In this document: positions 56,374 to 64,000 of the stretch, in pieces | How positions within the stretch are numbered: position 1 is the first letter of the stretch | How the letters are laid out: every line of letters starts with the position of its first letter | Assembly (NCBI GenBank): GCA_029779845.1 | Contig: JAKOZT010000132.1 | Coordinates: 62,001-126,000 of the forward strand | Reading direction: 5' to 3' | Length of the DNA: 64,000 bases | From: Pseudomonadota bacterium | GTDB lineage: Bacteria > Pseudomonadota > Gammaproteobacteria > Burkholderiales > Burkholderiaceae_C | Program-made: the position numbers and the translations under genes | Notes under the pieces: model-generated | Database searches by the model: none | Told to the model about the DNA's origin: nothing | The model's input: the letters and a program-made list of their open reading frames with translations, nothing else

Positions 56374-57280
56374 CGATGCCTCGCTGTTGCGGCAGGCCGC
56401 CGCGGCGGCCGCCGGGGGCCAGAGCTTTCCGGCCGGCGCACTCTACGTCGTCGCCACGCCGATCGGCAACCTCGCCGACCTGAGCCTGCGCGCCATCCAC
56501 CTGCTGGCGCTGGCCGACGCCGTCGCCTGCGAAGACACGCGCCACAGCGCGCCGCTGCTGCGCGCGCTGGGCATAGCAGGCAAGCCGCTGCTGGCGGTGC
56601 ACGAGCACAACGAGCGCGAGGCCGCGGCCGGCGTGATCGCGCTCCTCGCGCGCGGCGAGCGGGTGGCCTTCGTCAGCGATGCCGGCACGCCGGCGCTCAG
56701 CGACCCCGGCGCGGCGCTGGTGGCGGCGGTGAGCGCGGCCGGCCATCGCTGCATTCCGATTCCCGGCGCGAGCGCGGCGGCGGCGGCGCTCAGCGTGGCC
56801 GGCGATACGCAGGGGCAGGGCTTCGTGTTCGAGGGTTTCGTGCCGGCCAGGGGCGGCGAACGCAGCGCGGCGCTGCAGCGCATCGCCGCCGATGCGCGCA
56901 CGGCCATCCTCTACGAAGCGCCGCACCGCATCGAGGCGCTGGCGCGCGATCTGGCCGCGGCCTGCGGCGCGCGCACGCTGACGATCTGCCGCGAGCTGAC
57001 CAAGCAGTTCGAGTCGGTGGCGACGCTGCGCTGCGAGGCACTGCCCGGCTGGCTGGCCGAGGACGCCAACCGCCAGCGCGGCGAGTTCGTGCTGGTGCTG
57101 CACGCCGCGCCGGCCGCGCCGGCCGAGGGCGCTGCCGCCGCGCACGACCGCGTGCTCGATGCGCTGCTCGCCGCCTTGCCGCTCAAGCAGGCCGTGGCGC
57201 TCGCGGTGGAGCTGACCGGCGCGCCGCGCAACGCGCTCTACGAACGCGCGCTGGCGCGCAAGCGCGAATCGGCCGGGTGA
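56363..57280 (+). CDS. rsmI: 16S rRNA (cytidine(1402)-2'-O)-methyltransferase; GTG start
   Basis: GALYVVATPIGNLADLSLRAIHLLALADAVACEDTRHS...; 305 aa. Confidence 0.96.
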   Translation: MNSIDASLLRQAAAAAAGGQSFPAGALYVVATPIGNLADLSLRAIHLLALADAVACEDTRHSAPLLRALGIAGKPLLAVHEHNEREAAAGVIALLARGERVAFVSDAGTPALSDPGAALVAAVSAAGHRCIPIPGASAAAAALSVAGDTQGQGFVFEGFVPARGGERSAALQRIAADARTAILYEAPHRIEALARDLAAACGARTLTICRELTKQFESVATLRCEALPGWLAEDANRQRGEFVLVLHAAPAAPAEGAAAAHDRVLDALLAALPLKQAVALAVELTGAPRNALYERALARKRESAG

Positions 57281-57293
57281 CCGCGGCGGCCGA

Positions 57294-57641
57294 TCAGAGC
57301 TTGGCCGCCGGCGCCGTCTGCGCGTCGTGCTTCTGGCGGTGGATGTCGCGGCTGGCGTGGTTCTGCATCTTGTGCAGGCGGCGCCGCTTGGCCGCGCTGA
57401 CGGTACCGTCCGACTTGGCCTTGTTCTCGGCGCGATCGATCGCGCGCTGCTCCCGGTCGAGGCGGCGCGTCTCGCGCTTGTTGAGCTGGCCCGAGGCGAT
57501 GCCTTGGTCGATGCGCTTCTCCTGGTTCGCCTGGCGCTGGTCGATGCCCGGCGTGGCGGCCGGCGCCGACGCTGCCTGCGCGAAAGCGCCGGCAGCGGCC
57601 AGCGCCAGGGTGGCGGCAACGAGGGTGCGAAGCTTGATCAT
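57294..57641 (-). CDS. small exported basic protein, 115 aa
   Basis: Signal peptide MIKLRTLVAATLALAAAGAFAQAAS, then a charged helical region (RQANQEKRIDQGIASGQLNKRETRRLDREQRAIDRAENKAKSDG). Confidence 0.8.
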   Translation of the reverse strand: MIKLRTLVAATLALAAAGAFAQAASAPAATPGIDQRQANQEKRIDQGIASGQLNKRETRRLDREQRAIDRAENKAKSDGTVSAAKRRRLHKMQNHASRDIHRQKHDAQTAPAAKL

Positions 57642-57783
57642 GGTGCGGTCCTTTCGGTTGTCGTTGTGACGCGGGTTCAACGACGCGCCCCGCGGCGCCG
57701 TTCACCATCGATGCGTAAACCCTCGTAAAGCCCTGCGGCGCACCCCGGCTCCTAGAATGAGCCGAACCGCCGAGGACGCCGCC

Positions 57784-59259
<1,476 letters not shown>

Positions 59260-59279
59260 GCCGTGGTAGAGTGCGGCCC

Positions 59280-59357
59280 ATGTCTTCGTCGCGCAACTTC
59301 TTCTTTGCGTACTTTTGGTTCTCGCACCGCCCGGCGGATGGAGAGGCAAGCGCGTAA
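59280..59357 (+). CDS. predicted attenuation leader peptide MSSSRNFFFAYFWFSHRPADGEASA
   Basis: 25-aa ORF with FFFAYFWF (5 Phe, 1 Tyr, 1 Trp in 8 residues) immediately upstream of a terminator and the DAHP synthase gene. Confidence 0.88.
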   Translation: MSSSRNFFFAYFWFSHRPADGEASA

Positions 59358-59385
59358 GCGACGACAGCGCAGCGAATCCAAGCAA

Positions 59386-59418
59386 ACCGCCGGGCCCCAA
59401 GCCCGGCGGTTTTTTTTC
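59386..59418 (+). terminator. attenuator terminator
   Basis: ACCGCCGGGC-CCCAA-GCCCGGCGGT then T7: 10-bp perfect stem and U-run, located before the CDS it would control. Confidence 0.92.
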
Positions 59419-59448
59419 GACCGGAATTTCGACGAGGAGCGTCCTTTC

Positions 59449-60560
<1,112 letters not shown>

Positions 60561-60564
<4 letters not shown>

Positions 60565-62540
60565 GCCGCAAGCAGCTGCTCGGCCAGGAAGCGCTCCAGC
60601 GCGCCGAAGAACTGCGTGCGGCTGCGCTGGCCGCCGAACTGGTGGCCCACGCCGGGCTGCTCGATGTACTCGTAGCGCTTCCCGGCGCGGCGCAGCGCCT
60701 CGGCCATCGTGCGGCCCTGGCTGACCGGCACCACCAGGTCGGCATCGCCGTGCACCAGCAGCACCGGCACCTGGATGCGCTCGGCCTGCAGCGCCGGCGA
60801 GGTTTCTCGCAGTTGCGCGCGGTCGCCCCACAGGCGGCCGATGGAGGCTTCGGCGGCGAGATAGCCGTCGACGTAGTCGCCCTCGAAGTGGATCTGATCG
60901 GGCAGGTGCGTCACGCCGGCGAAGCTGACCGCGCAGCGGTACAGCGCCGGCGTCTTGATGGCGCCCATCAGCGCGGCATAGCCGCCGTAGCTGGCGCCGA
61001 CGATCGCCACGCTGCGCGCATCGGCGATACGCTGCGCCACCGCCCAGGCCACCGCATCGCTCAGGTCGTCCTGCATTTCCAGGCCCCAGCGGCGCAGGCC
61101 GGCGAGCATGAATTCGCGACCCTGGCCGTGCGAGCCGCGGAAGTTGACCTGCAGCACCGCGTGGCCGCGGCTGGCGAGGACTTCGACCCACAGGTCGAAG
61201 TCGTCGTCGTCGCGGCTGGCCGGGCCGCCGTGCGGCAGCAGCACCAGCGAACCCGGCTGGCCTTCGGCACGCGTCGGCGGCAGCGACAAATAGGCCATCA
61301 GCGGCAGGCCGTCGCGCGAGCGGATCGATACCTCGCGCTTGCCGGCCAGCCGCGCACCGGCCAGCAGCGGAAACTGCCGTCCGACGGTGGCCAGCTCGCC
61401 GCTGCGCCGCTCGCCGACGAAGTATTCGCCCGGCCGGCCGTTGCCGCTGGAGTGCAGCAGGTAGGTCTGCTCGTCGGCCGACAGCGCCAGCAGCCGGTTG
61501 TAGCGGCGCGGCAGCGCGGCATCCACCTGGCGCATCAGCGCACGCACCGGCTCGCGCCACAGTTCGCCGCGCGGCGGCTCGAGTGCCGCACCTTCGCCGA
61601 CGCACAGGCCGAGCAGCCCGCCGCCCCGCGCGGCCGGCAGCGCGCTCGCGCCATCCAGATCGAGGCGCGGGTGGTGCACGACGAGCCGGCGCGGCAGCGC
61701 ATCGTCGTTCAAGTCGACCGCGAATACCGCGCTGCGGCCTTCGTGCTGCGCGCTCACGTACAGGCGCTGCGGATCGGTATCGAAGCCGATCGGCCACACC
61801 GCATCGGCCGACAAGCCGTCGAACGACCACAGCGTGCGCCAGCGGCGGCCGTCGGGATCGCAGGCGCGCACCTCGTAGCGGCCATCGTCGGCCTTCAGGC
61901 CGACGCGCACCCGGTGCGCCGCATCGGTGATCCAGCGGCGCACCTGGCGCTCGGGGCCGTGCACGAGACGGCGCTCGCCGCTTTCGACATCGACGAGGTA
62001 GACGCCCGGCTCGATGAACTTGGCCTCGGCCGGCAGCTGCAGCAGCACGTGGCGCGCATCGTCGGGCAGCCAGTCGAGCACATCGTCCTGGAATTGCGCC
62101 GAATGCCCGGCGTGGCGTTGGCCGCGCTGCCACAGCGGCTTGAGCTCGCTGCCATCGGGCCGCACCGACCACAGCCGCGTCTCGGCCACGCGCACGAAGC
62201 CGCGCTGCGACAGATGCCGCGTGCCGACCAGCAGGCGTTCGTCGTTGGCCCAGCCGGCCCAGCCGATCGCCAGCTCGTCGGTGGCGCGGATCACCGGCGT
62301 GAACTGCTGGCGCGCGACGTCGAGCGCGCGCGTCACCAGGGCGGTGCCGTCTTCGATGTGCAGCAGCGCGGCGAGCTGGCGGCCGTTCGGCGACAGCGAA
62401 GCGCCGGTCAGGAGCGGCGGGCGCGCGAAGGCTTCGAGCGGAATGGTCGCGGCCTCGGCGGCCTCGGCGGCGGGCCAGGAGGCGGCCAGCGGCGCGGCGC
62501 CGAGAGCTTGCAGCAGGCGGCGGCGGAGGGTGTCGGTCAT
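60561..62540 (-). CDS. S9-family (prolyl oligopeptidase-like) peptidase
   Basis: VAIVGASYGGYAALMGAIKTPALYRCAVSFAGVTHL (GxSxGG) and QVPVLLVHGDADLVVPVSQGRTM in the hydrolase domain. Confidence 0.93.
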
Positions 62541-64000
62541 GGTCGGGGGGCGGGGTTCAAATCGAGTTCGATCCAGCGCGTGCCGGGCTCGTGCTTGTGC
62601 GCCTCCTCGCGGAAGCCGAGGTCGCGCGCGAGCTGCAGCATGCGCGTGTTCTCGTTGAGCACGGTGGCGACGAGGCGCTGCGTGCCGTGCTGGCGCAGGT
62701 AGTCGATCATCTGCGTCATCAGCAGCTCGCCCAGGCCTTCGCCCTTGACCTCGCTGCGCACGATGATGCCGAACTCGGCCTCGACGTTGTCGGGGTCGGC
62801 GATGGCACGCACCACGCCGAGCGTGCGCTCGACGCCCTGCGCATCGCGCTCGGTGGCGACGAAGGCCATCTCGCGCGCGTAATCGATCTGCGTCAGCCGC
62901 GCCAACTCGCTGCGCTCTATGCTGCGGCGGCTGTAGAAGACGCGCAGCCGGATGTCCTCGGGGTCGAGGTGCTCGAGGAACTCGAGGTGCTGCGCCTCGT
63001 CCTCCGGCCGGATCGGCCGCAGGGTCATCGTGCGGCCGCGCCATTCGATCGTCTGCGCGAGCTGCGCCGGATACGGCCGGATCGCGAAGTTCAGCGCGCC
63101 GGCCGGCGCGGCCATGCTGACGCGGATGCGCGCGTCCAGCGCCACCGCGCCCTTCGCGTCGACGATCAGCGGATTGATGTCCAGTTCGGCGATCTGCGGC
63201 ACGTCGGCGAGCAATTGCGACACCGCGACCAGCACGCGCAGCAGCGCGGCCTCGTCGGCCGGCGGCGTGTCGCGAAAGCCGCGCAGCAGCCTGGCCACGC
63301 GCGTGCGCGCCACCAGCGCGCGCGCCAGCGGCTCGTTCAGCGGCGGCAGCGCCACGGCGCGATCGGCCAGCACCTCCACCGCGGTGCCGCCCTGGCCGAA
63401 CAGGATCACCGGGCCGAAAACACGGTCGATGCTGGCGCCGACGATCAGCTCCTGCGCGCCCGCCTGGCGCTGCACCATCGCCTGCACCGTCAGCCCGGCG
63501 ATGCGCGCCGCCGGGCGCTGCGCGCGCACGCGCGCGAGCATGTCGGCGGCCGCGGCCTGGACCTGCGCATCGCCCTCCAGGCCCAGCACCACGCCGCCGA
63601 CGTCGGACTTGTGCGTGATGTCCGGGCTGAGGATCTTGATCGCCACCGGGAAGCCGATCGCGCGCGCCGCCTCGGCGGCGGCGGCTGGGTCGGGCGCGAC
63701 GCGCAGCGTCGCCACCACCGGAATGCCGTAGGCGGCCAGCACCGCCTTGGCCTCGACCTCGTCGAGCATCTCGCGGCCGCTGCCCAGCACCTGCTGCACC
63801 AGCGCGCGCACCGCCTTCAGGTCCGGCTCGCGCGCCTGTTCCGGGCGCGCCGGCGCGGCTTCGATCAATTGCGCCTGGTTGCGCCGGTAGGTCACCAGCA
63901 TCGCGAAGGCGCGCACCGCTTCTTCGGGCGTTTCGAAGCCGGCGATGCCGGCCTCGCGGAAGATGCCGCGCGCCTGCTCGACCGACTCGCCGCCCAGCCA
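62537..64000 (-). CDS. acetyl-CoA ligase (ADP-forming)-like / GNAT protein acetyltransferase (Pat-like), 5' end outside window
   Basis: ATP-grasp part (VAIKILSPDITHKSDVGGVVLGL) fused to a C-terminal GNAT domain (TLRPIRPEDEAQHLEFLEHL...GEGLGELLMTQMIDYLRQHG); ATGA overlap with the S9 peptidase gene. Confidence 0.92.
   Translation of the reverse strand, partial: WLGGESVEQARGIFREAGIAGFETPEEAVRAFAMLVTYRRNQAQLIEAAPARPEQAREPDLKAVRALVQQVLGSGREMLDEVEAKAVLAAYGIPVVATLRVAPDPAAAAEAARAIGFPVAIKILSPDITHKSDVGGVVLGLEGDAQVQAAAADMLARVRAQRPAARIAGLTVQAMVQRQAGAQELIVGASIDRVFGPVILFGQGGTAVEVLADRAVALPPLNEPLARALVARTRVARLLRGFRDTPPADEAALLRVLVAVSQLLADVPQIAELDINPLIVDAKGAVALDARIRVSMAAPAGALNFAIRPYPAQLAQTIEWRGRTMTLRPIRPEDEAQHLEFLEHLDPEDIRLRVFYSRRSIERSELARLTQIDYAREMAFVATERDAQGVERTLGVVRAIADPDNVEAEFGIIVRSEVKGEGLGELLMTQMIDYLRQHGTQRLVATVLNENTRMLQLARDLGFREEAHKHEPGTRWIELDLNPAPRP

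Overview
GC-rich bacterial chromosomal window (gene content and synteny suggest Betaproteobacteria/Burkholderiales, by inference). It is densely coding, almost all housekeeping and metabolic. No rRNA, tRNA, CRISPR array, integrase or transposase was recognised. Main blocks: hutU (partial) and LysR; a tandem pair of small paralogous proteins; pckG; cytochrome c / TupA-like SBP / MOSC; kbp-like, OYE, rlmJ; yiaA-like and DUF2145-like genes; an LplT-PlsC fusion; a UbiH-family monooxygenase and tgt; an LpoB/YcfL/COG3014-type envelope operon; a response regulator and hybrid kinase; queA, recG; oxyR-katG-dps; an Mg P-type ATPase; a toxin-antitoxin-like neighbourhood flanking prfC; ubiA, sodC, gdh, proC, putA-lrp; yggS, pilT-pilU; dolP-diaA-yraN-rsmI; tldD; a class I DAHP synthase; an S9 peptidase; and a Pat-like protein (partial). 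The two strongest non-routine signals are (1) a complete predicted ribosome-mediated attenuator upstream of the DAHP synthase (leader peptide MSSSRNFFFAYFWFSHRPADGEASA, with mutually exclusive antiterminator and terminator arms), and (2) a single-gene fusion of an AbiEi-like N-terminal domain to a HipA-family kinase, preceded by two related ~31-bp palindromes 62 bp apart. The fusion lies on one side of prfC and an Xre-RES toxin-antitoxin pair lies on the other. All homology calls come from reading the translations; no database search was run.
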